A stretch of DNA of 64,000 nt from positions 433,919,080-433,983,079 of the forward strand of contig CM068373.1 of NCBI GenBank assembly GCA_034769895.1, given 5' to 3'. The position numbers and the translations under genes were made by a program. This document shows positions 54,133-63,618 of this stretch, piece after piece (positions within the stretch are counted from its first letter, which is position 1; each line of letters starts with the position of its first letter). The DNA comes from Magicicada septendecula (lineage: Eukaryota > Arthropoda > Insecta > Hemiptera > Cicadidae). The notes beneath the pieces were generated by a model that had not been told where the DNA came from, did not search any database, and worked only from the letters and a program-made list of their open reading frames with translations.

Positions 54133-54160
54133 TGATCCCCTCTATCTGTCTCTACCTCAT

Positions 54161-54239
54161 CCCCGATAATGATAATTTGAACAATGTTAAAGCCGGCCGT
54201 GAAAGCTTTAAGAACTTGCAAAAGGCGTTTATGTTTATA
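54161..54239. repeat. Family B repeat, right part
   Basis: GATAATGATAATTTGAACAATGTT followed by GCCGGCCGTGAAAGC; it continues the family B copy cut by the PLE insertion. Confidence 0.6.
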
Positions 54240-54384
54240 AATTAACTTGACTTCTTTTATGAGAGTACCTTTTTGATTTGAATTTGTTGTTTGGAACTAA
54301 CTAAAGCTGGTAATTAGTGACTTCATTAGTCTCTCTATCTCGTTTCCACTGTACCATACGACGATCCGTGAGACCGTCGTCACA
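54240..54384 (+). mobile_element. LTR 3' fragment, TGTTACGACGG family
   Basis: TTAACTTGACTT, TAAAGCTGGTAATTAGTGAC, TTTCCACTGTACCATACGAC and GAGACCGTCGTCACA match the end of the solo LTRs; the 5' part is missing. Confidence 0.75.
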
Positions 54385-55023
54385 ATACGCTGCAATTTGC
54401 GTGTGTTAACCAGGCAAGAGACGGACATCCTAGTTCTCGAGTGCCTGTCACTGTCTTGTCATTCATTCAAATTAATTAAAAATAACAATAGGGTGCGTTA
54501 TTTGCATTGTATTACAGTGAACGTGAAAGACTGCAAACACGTTTGCTAAAAAACCAAAACAATGGCTACAAATTGCAACGATGTTCCAATTACTGTCGCA
54601 TTGCTTCCTGCCTGAGTAGATCTCCTGTCAACGTTGTTCCCATCGAAGTTGAGACAGAACACTAACATGTCAATTAAAGTGGCTGCAACAAGACACTGGA
54701 AAAAATATTGCCATGTTGAAGAGCGTTCCTGTTTCCCCTCAGCCTGCATTGCTTACAGTGTACATGACTGTACTTTGTTGTACAAGATTATTTCTAACCA
54801 TGAACAGCGTCTAACAGCTCGTCTCCAATAAGATCGTGGATATGTTTTGTCCAACGCCATACTGTGCGTTCTGCATTACTACCAAGTACGTGCTTAAACA
54901 CTTCTTACCTGATAAAAGTAATCAAGTAAAAACCACGAAATTATTGTACCATAATTTTAGATACGATATAGTAGTGGAGACATGTATAAGAAAGATGGAA
55001 ATAAACCCTGGAGAAAATATAAC
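54385..55023. other. No recognisable gene
   Basis: Short frames without motif. Confidence 0.35.
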
Positions 55024-55856
55024 AGATCCTGCTAACACCATTTGCAGACGACGTGGTAATTATGGCAAAAACAAGACAAGCGCTAGTGGCAGCATATCAG
55101 AAATTGGAAAGAGAGGGACAAAAGGCCGGATTAAAAACAAACGAAGAAGAAACAAAGTATACTTTAATGACAAGGAATGAGAGAAGAGAAAAAGGAAGAA
55201 TAAGAATAGGCGACCACAGATTTGAGGAGGACCAAGAATTCAAATATCTCGGAACCACAATTACAAAGAATAATGAAACAAGCGAACAAAACAAAGCAAG
55301 AATAGCAGCAGGAAACGGAAGTTACTTCACATTAAAAAATATATTAAAATTCAGGAGTGTATCAAAAAATGTCAAAAAGAAAGTATATACTACGGTAATC
55401 AGACCTGTAGTAACATATGCAAGCAAGACATGGGTGCTGAAGTTGGAAGACATGAAAAACCTTAGTGTTTTAGAAAGAAAATTTCTGAGGAGAATTTATG
55501 AACCAGTGTGGGACGGAGATATGTGGAGAATAAGAAACCATTTTGAGCTAAAAGACGTTTATGGAGAAGCGGACATATTTGCGGCAGTAAAGGCGCAAAG
55601 GCTGAGATGGATGAGGCACGTGGTGAGAACGAGAAGTGATCGAGGCCCAATAATGGCATTGGAAAGGAAGCGGAGGGAGTAAGGAAAAGAGGACGTCCAA
55701 GTAGGAGATAGTGTGAAGATGTGGAAGGGGATTTGAGGGAAATGTGAGTCGCATGTTGGAGGAGTAAGGCTCTGGACAGAGAAGAATGGAGGAGAATCAT
55801 TTAGCAGACCAGGGTTCTACAGGGACCGTAGTGTCAGAAGAAGAAGAAGAATTTTA
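55024..55856 (+). pseudogene. LINE reverse transcriptase C-terminal half, family N6
   Basis: It starts at LLTPFADDVVIMAKTRQALV (RT motif C with both aspartates kept), then EREGQKAGLKTNEEETKYTL, FEEDQEFKYLGTTITKNNET, SVSKNVKKKVYTTVIRPVVT, YASKTWVLKLEDM, LERKFLRRIYEPVWDGDMWR, ADIFAAVKAQRLRWMRHVVR and, after a stop at about 55,680 and a frameshift, RGRP, DREEWRRII. This is a long, well-preserved post-palm segment of a LINE ORF, with only a late stop. RT motifs A and B and the 5' part are missing. It ends in AGAAGAAGAAGAA, a short GAA tail. Confidence 0.85.
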
Positions 55857-56355
55857 GATACGTCACAATCAATGTCATCAAATAATGCTTTATTTCGCTA
55901 AAAGCTTAATTACAATTTGTCTACAAAACAAAGAGTTAAAAAATAGCGTTTATAAATGCTTACTACCTTACGTGCAATGTTAGTTAAACGCTATCCGTAA
56001 AGTAAGTAACTTGCAGCCACCTGGTTGCCTGAAATACTACAGTCATTGTCTGCTTTAATTAATTTTCGTGCGCTGAATTAGTTTGAGTTAATTAATAGTG
56101 CCTCTTTATGAGTTTTAATTACACCGAATGCGGATAATTACCGTTTTATAATACCTTTACTGTTAGTTTATCATAATTAAGAATCACATCTACCTTTCAA
56201 GTAAGATTTAGAAAGAAATTATAGCACAATTGACCATCTACTACAAGCAATTAATAACTTCAGAAATTTTGCAATCAGCATGTGATATCCACAAAGTAAG
56301 TTACGACAGGTTATTAAAATAAACCAAGAATGTACGTGAAACACATTTTATAGTA
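55857..56355. other. No feature seen
   Basis: AT-rich. Confidence 0.35.
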
Positions 56356-56780
56356 GCTTGAAGTCTTCTTCTTCTCCGCGTTGAGCTATAGCTTACAGCC
56401 TGTTCCGCCTTCTCTTCCTTAGTCTACCTATATCTCGTCTTTCCGTTGAGATCCGTCCGGCTTTTCGTGAAGATTTTGAGTATGTTTTAGTTTCCTTAGT
56501 AGAGGTTACCAACCTCTAGCTAAGTAGTTAGGTGATGGGGCTGGTACCTTCAGGTATCCTAACAGGACTGTTTTCTGTTTGTGTTGTCTCGCCTATCCGA
56601 AGGTTCTAGTTTTAAGGCGCTGGAAACTCGCCTTTCAGCCTCTTCCGACAGGTACATAACGCACATCTATTGTACGCAATGCTTTCCAGGAGCCACGCCG
56701 CTTCGCGTTCGAGGACGTGGAAGTAGGCTTAGTTGGCTGAGCTGACTTGACTTCTCAAGTTCCGACTTTTGTCGGCAACC
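56356..56780 (-). repeat. Possible retroelement 3' region with GAA tail
   Basis: GC-richer than its flanks; on the minus strand it ends CTCAACGCGGAGAAGAAGAA, like the tails of the LINEs above. No ORF is recognisable, so the family is unknown. Confidence 0.35.
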
Positions 56781-56879
56781 AAAATTTATTGGTCCATTTC
56801 GTTTTGGCTAACAAATAGCGCTTCGGTACCCTTTACCAGCATTTGACCCCCGCAGCTTGAAATACGCACCTTAAACTAC

Positions 56880-57315
56880 TTTTCTACATAACTGCCGTCA
56901 TTGTTGAAGCACTTTTCATAGTGTTTTACACCATCGTCATAGAAACTCCCCGCTTGTAATTTAAACAGCTTATTTAAACGATACTGTCATCGTTATGGAA
57001 CCGCTGGCCATCAAGGAAGGATTTGTAATCGTTGAAAAGGCGATATTACCTTGGTGCAAGGTCTGGGTCCTTCGGTGGATGATCAAATTGTTCCCAGTCA
57101 AAGGCTGTAATGAGATATCGGGTTGCAGTGGCAGCGTATGAGGACGGGAATGTCATGAATCAACACAAAGCCCTGAGTGGCCATCCCACGTTGCTTTTCT
57201 TGAATCGCACGACACAATTTCGTAATCGTCTTGCAGTAGACATCCGAGTTGATTGTCGAGCCTTAAGCTAAGAAGTCCATAAGCAAAACCCCTCTTCTGT
57301 TCCTAAAGACTGTAC
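56880..57315 (-). pseudogene. mariner transposase, C-terminal part
   Basis: Minus strand: RGFAYGLLS in one frame and MDFLAxGSTINSDVYC in another, then KTITKLCRAIQEKQRGM, a shifted TQGFVLIHDIPV stretch, PST-EGPRP (HPPYSPDLAP in intact copies) and FYDDGVKHYEKCFNNDGSYV at the end. These are the mariner signposts from G-x-T-I-N-S-x-x-Y to the last RYDKC-x-N-x-x-x-D-Y-V-E box. The second catalytic aspartate region (HDN) has become HDI. Many stops and frameshifts. Its upstream half is at 57.93-58.12 kb beyond an inserted element. Confidence 0.8.
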
Positions 57316-57407
57316 ATTGACTTGAATTTTTTAAATATAATTAATTCGCTACCGATTCGAAATACAAAGTTTTTTATGGGTAAAAACGTAAATGTTTAAC
57401 CTTATAG

Positions 57408-57448
57408 CCTGAACCAGTTTCCGCGTATTATATAAGCTTCGTCAGAGG
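57408..57448 (-). ncRNA. Hammerhead-like motif, family D, left arm
   Basis: Minus strand: CCU, CUGACGA (57,445-57,439), A, a weak GC-closed stem II, then GGA AACUGGUU C and AGG pairing with CCU. A13 is replaced by G, and the stem III palindrome has one change. Confidence 0.5.
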
Positions 57449-57766
57449 CTGCCAGTCTTGTTCTTGTTTACGGTGTCGACTTTTGAAAGATCGATGTTGT
57501 CTGTGTGGGGTGTGATTTGAGTTGTGCTGTTCGTTTAGGATGTCGTTTTTATATGTTCTCGTGTGTTTGTATATTTCCAATTGTTCAAGAGTGTCTAGTT
57601 TTCGGCCTTTTGTGTGTACGTGTAGAATGTCCATGTTATTGTCGAACACACAAAGGCACTTCATTCCACTACAGAATCCACCTTTGAAAACCACCTCATT
57701 GAAGCAAACCACACATACAAAAACATCGACAATAACATGGACATGGTCAGTGCTCCCAACGGCAGC

Positions 57767-57804
57767 CTCTGAAGAAGCTTTTTAAAAGCGTAAACTAGTT
57801 CAGG
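57767..57804 (+). ncRNA. Hammerhead-like motif, family D, right arm
   Basis: CCU (57,767-57,769), CUGAAGA (57,770-57,776), A, stem II GCUUUU/AAAAGC, GUA in place of GAA, self-complementary AACUAGUU, C, AGG pairing with CCU. One core base differs. Confidence 0.5.
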
Positions 57805-57929
57805 TTATAAGGTAAAACCTTTACGTTTTTACCCATAAAAAACTTCGTGTTCCGAGTCGGTAGTGAACTAAATTATATTTAGTTAAGTAACGGACACGTC
57901 ATGGAAAACGAAATCCAAGAATTGATTTT

Positions 57930-58125
57930 TTTCTTTGTGGGCAATGCAGTGTGCCTCCACGCCATGGATTATTGTTTTCATTCAGAGGTTGCGTGCGGCC
58001 GCGGTGACTATATGGCTCAGGAAGTCATCCCCTTGCTGCCTCAATCGTGTCAAAAAGTCAATGCCCTCTCCCATCGTTTCATATTGTGCTATTCCGTAAG
58101 CACTTTTGGAACGTAGAGTGCACAC
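57930..58125 (-). pseudogene. mariner transposase, middle part
   Basis: Minus strand: SAYGIAQYETMGEGIDFLTR, LRQQGDDFLSHIVT, then frame-shifted text ending PWRGGTLHCPQRKK. In mariner the GDDFL-x-x-IVTGDE box carries the first catalytic aspartate, followed by the S-M-x-W-R-H-x-x-x-P-x-K-K box; here GDE is overwritten, so the copy is dead. The two mariner parts fit together in order across the family D insertion. Confidence 0.72.
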
Positions 58126-59264
58126 AATTTCCGGTAGTTTAGTTTTTCAGAGACAATTTCATGAAGTACTAAACGTGAAATTTAGGAAAATGCAGGGAGA
58201 GCGACGACATAGTGAATCGTCTATTCTCTGTAATCGTCTCTTCAACGCCCCGGCTCGCAGGGGTTCCTACAGCGGGGGATCGTATCGCTATTGGCGACAT
58301 TTAGTAAATTTGGGGGGATTTTTTGTACTATTGCATGAAAAATCTTCCCCGATTTTACAAAAATATAAAAACTTATGACGGACACGTATCAGAGGAACAA
58401 TAAATCTACCCAGTTGACTTTTTCGAGCGGGCTCTAGGCGCGGTGTGCACGGAAAAAGAGGATCTAGTCTTCTACTCGTTGCTTGAAACAAGCTACAGAT
58501 CGAGTTCAAGGTGTCACCGTGTGGAGGCTTATGGCAAGCACAGAGGATGCCGAACGTCGATAAGGAAGCTGAGGAACATATAAGAGAATTCTGACGCCGA
58601 ATCTAGTTAGGGATAACAGACGTACTTTGTTACAGTCAATGCCGTTCATCAACACAACCAATGCCCGGCATTGATTCGAGAGATACGAACTTACAACATA
58701 TTCTTATCGAGCATCAAGTATTAATTTGTGATTTGTTATTAGAAGTCCTTATTTTTTTAGTTTATGACTACCTACAATTAATATATCGTTTCGGTAAAAG
58801 GTAATATTTTGTAATAGTCTTGAGTTAGAAAGCCCCGGCCTTTGCTCGATTAGTAATAATTTTACTGTAAAAGAGAGAAAAGGTCTTGTCAGAAAATGGA
58901 GAATTTTTTTATAAAATTGAGGGGGAAGCGTCATAGGAGTTGGGGGGATCGCCACCCCTGCCGCCCCATGTTGTCATTTCGCTACAGACGGTCGCCCGCT
59001 CTGTTCATCGTCGTGAACATTTTCGAGTCCTTTGTTAAAAAAAGATACACCTCTTTCTACCACTTAATAACTCATTGATTCCTCTCCATAAACACCCAAT
59101 CTTCACGATGAACATCAGTTTGTTTAATGGCTCTCGCATTCAAGAAGCGAATCGCACATCTGATATCAGACGCGGCGGGGGTCTCCATTTTCTTAGACAT
59201 TATAAACACGTCCAGTAAAGATTAGTCGGTGCACCGCTCTTTCTAAATGGCGTTGTTGCCTTGC
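58126..59264. other. No recognisable gene
   Basis: Somewhat GC-richer patches at 58,200-58,300 and 58,900-59,000, with no known motif. The mariner N-terminus was looked for here and not clearly found. Confidence 0.35.
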
Positions 59265-60330
59265 AATCAAATCAGCCTACGTGGACGACGCCATTTTAAT
59301 GGTCGAAGGAAGATCTACGACTGACCTTGAAACAAGAGCCGACCGAGCACTGGGAGTAGTGACGGCCTGGAGCAAGAAGGCAAAACTGGAATTCTTTGCC
59401 GATAAGACAACGGCAATGATGTTAAAGAATAAGTTTCGTCGGGAGAGACGGCCCAAAGTAAAACTGAACAACTCGAAAATCAGAATTTCCGACATGGTGA
59501 AGTATCTGGGTCTTCTGATACAAGAATAGATGGTGTTCGTAGAGCATGTGGTACAGCAAACACGTAAGGTAGTTACAGTGTTTCTTGGGCTAATTGCCCT
59601 AACAAGAACTAGAGGCGGCCTGGAGTGTCTTGCGTTAAGAAGGCTATATGAAGGAATTGCTGTGCCATTGCTCACGTACGGATGTGAAGTATGGGGGCCA
59701 ATTCCCCTAAGAACTGCAACACTGCGAAGAATGTTGATGAAGACCCAGAGAAAGATAGTGATCATGATTAATAAAGCGTATCGGACAATTTCATACGATG
59801 CGAACTTGGTGATTGCGGGTGTTATACCAATTGATATACTAATAAAAGAAAGAGTGAATATCAGACAAAATTTGGAAAAATTGAATGAGAAGAGATGTCT
59901 CAAAGGCAAATAGAAGAAGGAAAAGTCTGACAAAGAAGATGGAAAACTAGTGATAAAGGACAAACCACCTTCTCGTTTATCGCAAACATCTGGGAGCGAG
60001 TTGATCTACCTTTGAAATCGAATCATTATGCCACGCAGTTTCTTTCTGGTCACGGAAATTTTAAGGCTAGGTTGGCATTATTTAGACTAGCGGATGAGCC
60101 TTGGTGTAATACCTGTGGAGTGAGTGTAGAAGAAACTGTGTGGCATGTGCTGGCAGAATGTCCAGCCTTTGCTGAAGATAGGAACGAATTGGTGGTGCTC
60201 TGGATTGAACATCCCAACTAGGATAAGCATAAAATTGTTTACTGGAACAAGGAGTCTTTCCAAGTGTTTGCAAGAACTGCCCGTAAAGTTGGACGAACCA
60301 ACGAGGGCAGAAGGTTACATGAACATCAAG
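59265..60330 (+). pseudogene. R1-clade LINE, RT C-terminal half and zinc knuckle
   Basis: It starts at SAYVDDAILMVEG (RT motif C, YxDD), then TRADRALGVVTAWSKKAKLE, DKTTAMMLKNK, VKLNNSKIRISDMVKYLGLL, a stop at 59,527, then LRRLYEGIAVPLLTYGCEVW, KTQRKIVIMINKAYRTISYD, IAGVIPIDILIKER and, in another frame, HYATQFLSGHGNFKARLALF with CNTCGVSVEETVWHVLAECP. The last is the C-x2-C-x8-H-x4-C type knuckle of R1 ORF2. R1-clade elements are confined to arthropods and often sit in rDNA; no 28S sequence flanks this copy. Three or more disabling changes are present. Confidence 0.88.
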
Positions 60331-60650
60331 AGTAAAAAGAAATAGGGTCGCCTACCCCAAAGTCAGGGGGGCGGGACAGAAAATATGGTCGGTGAATCGA
60401 CACTGGTCTGGATAAAATAGAATAAGGAGGACCTGGATAGGGATACCCCGGTGACAGAAGCCTTGCGCAATAAGTCTTCGTTACTTGCGAGCTCGAGGGG
60501 TAGTGGAGGGAATGTGGGCCTTCGGCCCCGACCATCTGCCATCGAATCAACAAATTTACCGTGTATGTGCAAAAGCGTGGCAGTATCGATACCGCGGCAA
60601 TATCTACGAACGGAACTTACTTTCTGGATATCCCCCTCGTAACTCCTTAT
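60331..60650 (+). other. Probable R1 3' untranslated region
   Basis: The GC-rich character of the R1 copy continues to about 60,650 (for example GGGCCTTCGGCCCCGACCAT), then drops sharply to AT-rich DNA. The assignment is by position and composition only. Confidence 0.45.
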
Positions 60651-61736
60651 AGCTTTTCATCAACTTGTTCACTTCCTTACTAATTCCTAATTTGGTTTCC
60701 TAATTCCTAATTTGGTTTCTATTCCTCAAAGATATTTAATCTTGTTTTTTACATTCTAAACAAAATTCGACGCTTACCACAAACGCTGGGAGGATCCACT
60801 AATTTAGGGAAGCTACACAGACGTTTATGATTATTTTCAGTGACGTTTTTCTAATAACCCCCCCCCCATGCCACCATCATCACAAACTGTTTGCTACGCA
60901 AACAACAGAAGTTGTAAGGGACGAAAAACATCTCCTACGTTTAACATACAAGTTCAAAAAGATCGTATAATTAGCAATTCAAATATGTTCTGGCTAAGGG
61001 TACAGTAAAACGAGGTCAGAGGTGAGCTGTCCCTCCCTTAACTTGAGCTTGAGTTGTTTCACTGTTATGGATACCAAAATCGTAAAATGTTACTGTTGTT
61101 ATGGCTTCTGCAATAAAACGGTGTCTAATTTTGTCACAAGGACCTACATTTTTTATGTTACTGATAATTATCTGTTTTGTATTTAACTTTCGTACTAAAG
61201 TTATCTTTCTGTTGTATTGATAATATTATTTTTTCTGCTTGATATTTTCGCTTTCGGTAAGTGTAGCTAAAAATTATTTAATTTAAGACTGGTGACAAAA
61301 TTAAAAAAAAATATCTAAGTAATTTACAGTGAAACTAAGAAAAATATCTAAGTAATTCATCAGTGAACTAAGAAAGCATTTTCGTGACGTTTAAGTAATG
61401 TTAGGTCAAAGCATTTAAACCTTTAAATGTTTACACTCAAAGTAATCAGAATGCGATATTTTTTTATAGAAGACACTAAACTATTGTATAGAAAGTAATG
61501 AAGTTTTATCTATAAATGTTAAATTTTTATACTTAAGTTACAAATAACATTATATCGTGATTTGTAACGGAGATATTATACTTAATCTCTTTTGTTCTCT
61601 ACAAAATATGAAGTAGGCGCCTAGGCGCCGCACAATATATAAATTAAGAAGCTGAGTAAATCTGAATACAAAATAGTTAGAATTATTAGCAGTAACAGTC
61701 CCGCTAATAATTTTAGCCAAAATAAACTCTTTCAAT

Positions 61737-61739
<3 letters not shown>
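60651..61739. other. No feature seen
   Basis: AT-rich; a C run at 60,858-60,868. Confidence 0.4.

Positions 61740-61799
<60 letters not shown>
61740..61799. repeat. (AC)30 microsatellite
   Basis: Pure AC run of about 60 bases. Confidence 0.98.
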
Positions 61800-62292
61800 G
61801 AACATTGATAGATTAAGTAGTTTAAAATAAATATATTGTGACGACATCACAGAACAATCTACGTGTTTCTCGAACGATTCAGTGGAATACGGCTAAATGT
61901 TGTGGCGTACGTGATTTCAACTTGCGCTGGCAAGACTTTTCTGAAAACCGCCAGCCGCGCGGACTGTGTCAAGGCCGCAATTAATTACGTCGTAGTTTAG
62001 AGCCAATGCGCAGTATGGAATAATCTAGTATTTCGGGGGTGGGGTATAATACCAGTACTCAACGACGTTCAGTTTTAGTTATAGTTGCGATATATTACAG
62101 TGCGGTTCGAGTTTATTATCGGGCAATACTGTGTGCGTTCAAGTGGTTATTAGTGAAGTGTTGTGTTTTATAATCGGGCGGTATAATTGTAATACAATTG
62201 TGTTTTATATTAGTTGATATTTTATTGCGTGTGAACAATTTTTATTTGTCTTTTATAAAATTGCTAAACTGCTATAATTGTTTTTATTATTT

Positions 62293-62330
62293 AGACAAAG
62301 CTTTTCGTCATTACTGACATCTTCAGGTCT
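62293..62330 (-). ncRNA. Hammerhead ribozyme motif, family J, left arm
   Basis: Mirror image of the right-arm motif at 62,348-62,385, base for base, read on the minus strand. Confidence 0.75.
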
Positions 62331-62347
62331 TAAACAACGGTTGTTTA

Positions 62348-62385
62348 AGACCTGAAGATGTCAGTAATGACGAAAAGCTTTGTCT
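62348..62385 (+). ncRNA. Hammerhead ribozyme motif, family J, right arm
   Basis: Stem I AGAC (62,348-62,351), CUGAAGA (62,352-62,358), one extra U, stem II GUCA with GNRA-type loop GUAA and UGAC, GAA (62,372-62,374), self-complementary AAGCUU (62,375-62,380), U at H17, GUCU (62,382-62,385) closing stem I with four pairs. It is fully intact by the criteria used here. Confidence 0.78.
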
Positions 62386-62615
62386 AAATAATAAAAACAA
62401 TTATAGCAGTTTAGCAATTTTATAAAAGAAAAGTAAGGATGGCTGCTAATTTAAACAATACGAAAAATTTTTATTTGATTTGTTGAAAGAGACTGTGTTT
62501 TAATTACGAACTGTTTAACTGTGCTAATTAAAGCTGGTGATTAGTGACTTAATTGGGTCTTGTATTTTGTTTTCCACTGTACCATACGACGGCAAGGAGA
62601 CTCTCGTAACAATAT

Positions 62616-63062
62616 CTACAGACCAAGTAACCGCATATTAAGGGGACCCGGACGTGCATATCTTTTACATGTCAAATATCGGATATTTATGTACCTTTAT
62701 CGCAGAAATCCTTAAAGATAGGTTGTTAAATCTTTTTTTGTCATTTTTTCTTCTTTTTTTTTATTTGTGTGTTCTACAATTTGAACACAAATACACTCAG
62801 TATATAGCTTTAGTATATAAATAAATAATATATAAATTTTAAAGATTCTTTTGCTAATACACTTTTTTAAGATTTTAATCAATAAATAAGTATTCAACAT
62901 ACAGTGGTTATAGTAGTCCACTGTTTGTGCTATGAGGTACTTGAAACCCCTGAAATTTTTCATCTTTATAACTTAAGTAGTTCTTGAGAAAAATGAATAT
63001 GTGTACAAGAAAAATTGATTTGTGGAAAATGAGAATTAAAAGGCACGAACACTTCTCAATTC
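62616..63062. other. No feature seen
   Basis: AT-rich, between two solo LTRs. Confidence 0.4.
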
Positions 63063-63066
63063 ATAT

Positions 63067-63614
63067 TGTTACGACGGTCTACTGATAGTCGCATGGTACA
63101 GTGGAAAACAAAATACAAGACACCAATTACATCACTAATCACCAGCTTTAATTATCAAAATTAAACAATTTGTAGTCAATAAGATTGTCTCTTAAGACAA
63201 ATCAAATAAAAATTGTTCACACGCAATAATAATGTCAACGAGTCTTGCACAATTATAAAACACAACATAACACTTCGTCACAATACTACGAACCGCACTC
63301 GAATGAATCGCCACTAAAACTGACTAAGCGCCGCTGAAGTCTTGTATTTATACCCGCTGAGATTCCAGCATATTCCGTACTACGCTAGAAAACAGAAAAC
63401 ACCATAGAAAACACTAGAGCGTAATTGAGTGCGGCCTTGAACACAGCGCGCGTAGTCCGGTATGGTCTGGAAAAGTTTCGTTGCGGACGCGTGACAAGTG
63501 TCACGTAATTGTCCTTCACCTCAAAGTAGCAGCAATATGTACGCACACACACATTACAGCCGGCTCCGCTGGAATAGCCGAGAAGTACGTAGCGTGTTCT
63601 GTAATGTCGTAACG
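63067..63614 (-). mobile_element. Solo LTR, 548 bp, ATAT target duplication
   Basis: Starts TGTTACGACGG and ends ATGTCGTAACG (CA changed to CG), with ATAT at 63,063-63,066 and 63,615-63,618. On the minus strand GGGTATAAATACAAG at about 63,343-63,357 is a clear TATA box. It lacks the palindromic insertion seen in the copy at 61.8 kb. Confidence 0.9.
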
Positions 63615-63618
63615 ATAT

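Larger units (their letters stand above)
53239..54147 (-). mobile_element. 5'-truncated Penelope-like element with 13-bp target duplication
   Basis: GTCTCTACCTCAT occurs directly on both sides (53,226-53,238 and 54,148-54,160). Read on the minus strand, the insert starts inside the PLE ORF, runs through the GIY-YIG domain, a 3' untranslated part, an intact hammerhead motif, and ends in AATAAAATTTAATAT. Truncation at the 5' side with a TSD is what target-primed reverse transcription leaves. It sits within a family B repeat, so two PLE families are nested. Confidence 0.85.
57316..57925. mobile_element. Fold-back PLE, family D (copy 2), inserted in mariner
   Basis: Arms about 57,325-57,455 and 57,762-57,895 are inverted copies (both with TACGTTTTTACCCATAAAAA or its complement). 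Between them lie PLE C-terminal coding pieces on both strands: minus GRKLDTLEQLEIYKHT and NDILNEQ; plus FENHLIEANHTYKNIDNNMD. Both meet at the shared NNMD block, so two truncated copies lie head to head. The unit splits a mariner transposase into parts on either side. Confidence 0.8.
62249..62465. mobile_element. 217-bp palindromic hammerhead unit, 12-bp target duplication (family J)
   Basis: AATTTTTATTTG stands at 62,237-62,248 and again at 62,466-62,477; in the sister LTR at 63.2 kb it occurs once, proving insertion. Arms 62,249-62,337 and 62,341-62,429 are perfectly complementary except for a single site or so, around a CGG centre, followed by a 36-base tail. Each arm holds a full hammerhead motif pointing outward. 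There is no ORF: the unit moved without encoding anything. Confidence 0.92.
61837..62611 (+). mobile_element. Solo LTR, ~546 bp plus a 229-bp insertion, ATAT duplication
   Basis: Starts TGTGACGACATC and ends CTCTCGTAACA, with ATAT at 61,833-61,836 and 62,612-62,615. GGGTATAATACC near 62,045 is the TATA region. Order and text match the LTR at 63.07-63.61 kb in complement. A palindromic unit has inserted at 62,249. Confidence 0.9.

Noticed and set aside
57456..57785. Three overlapping frames as separate genes
   Set aside because: They are two head-to-head PLE C-terminal fragments and their antisense.
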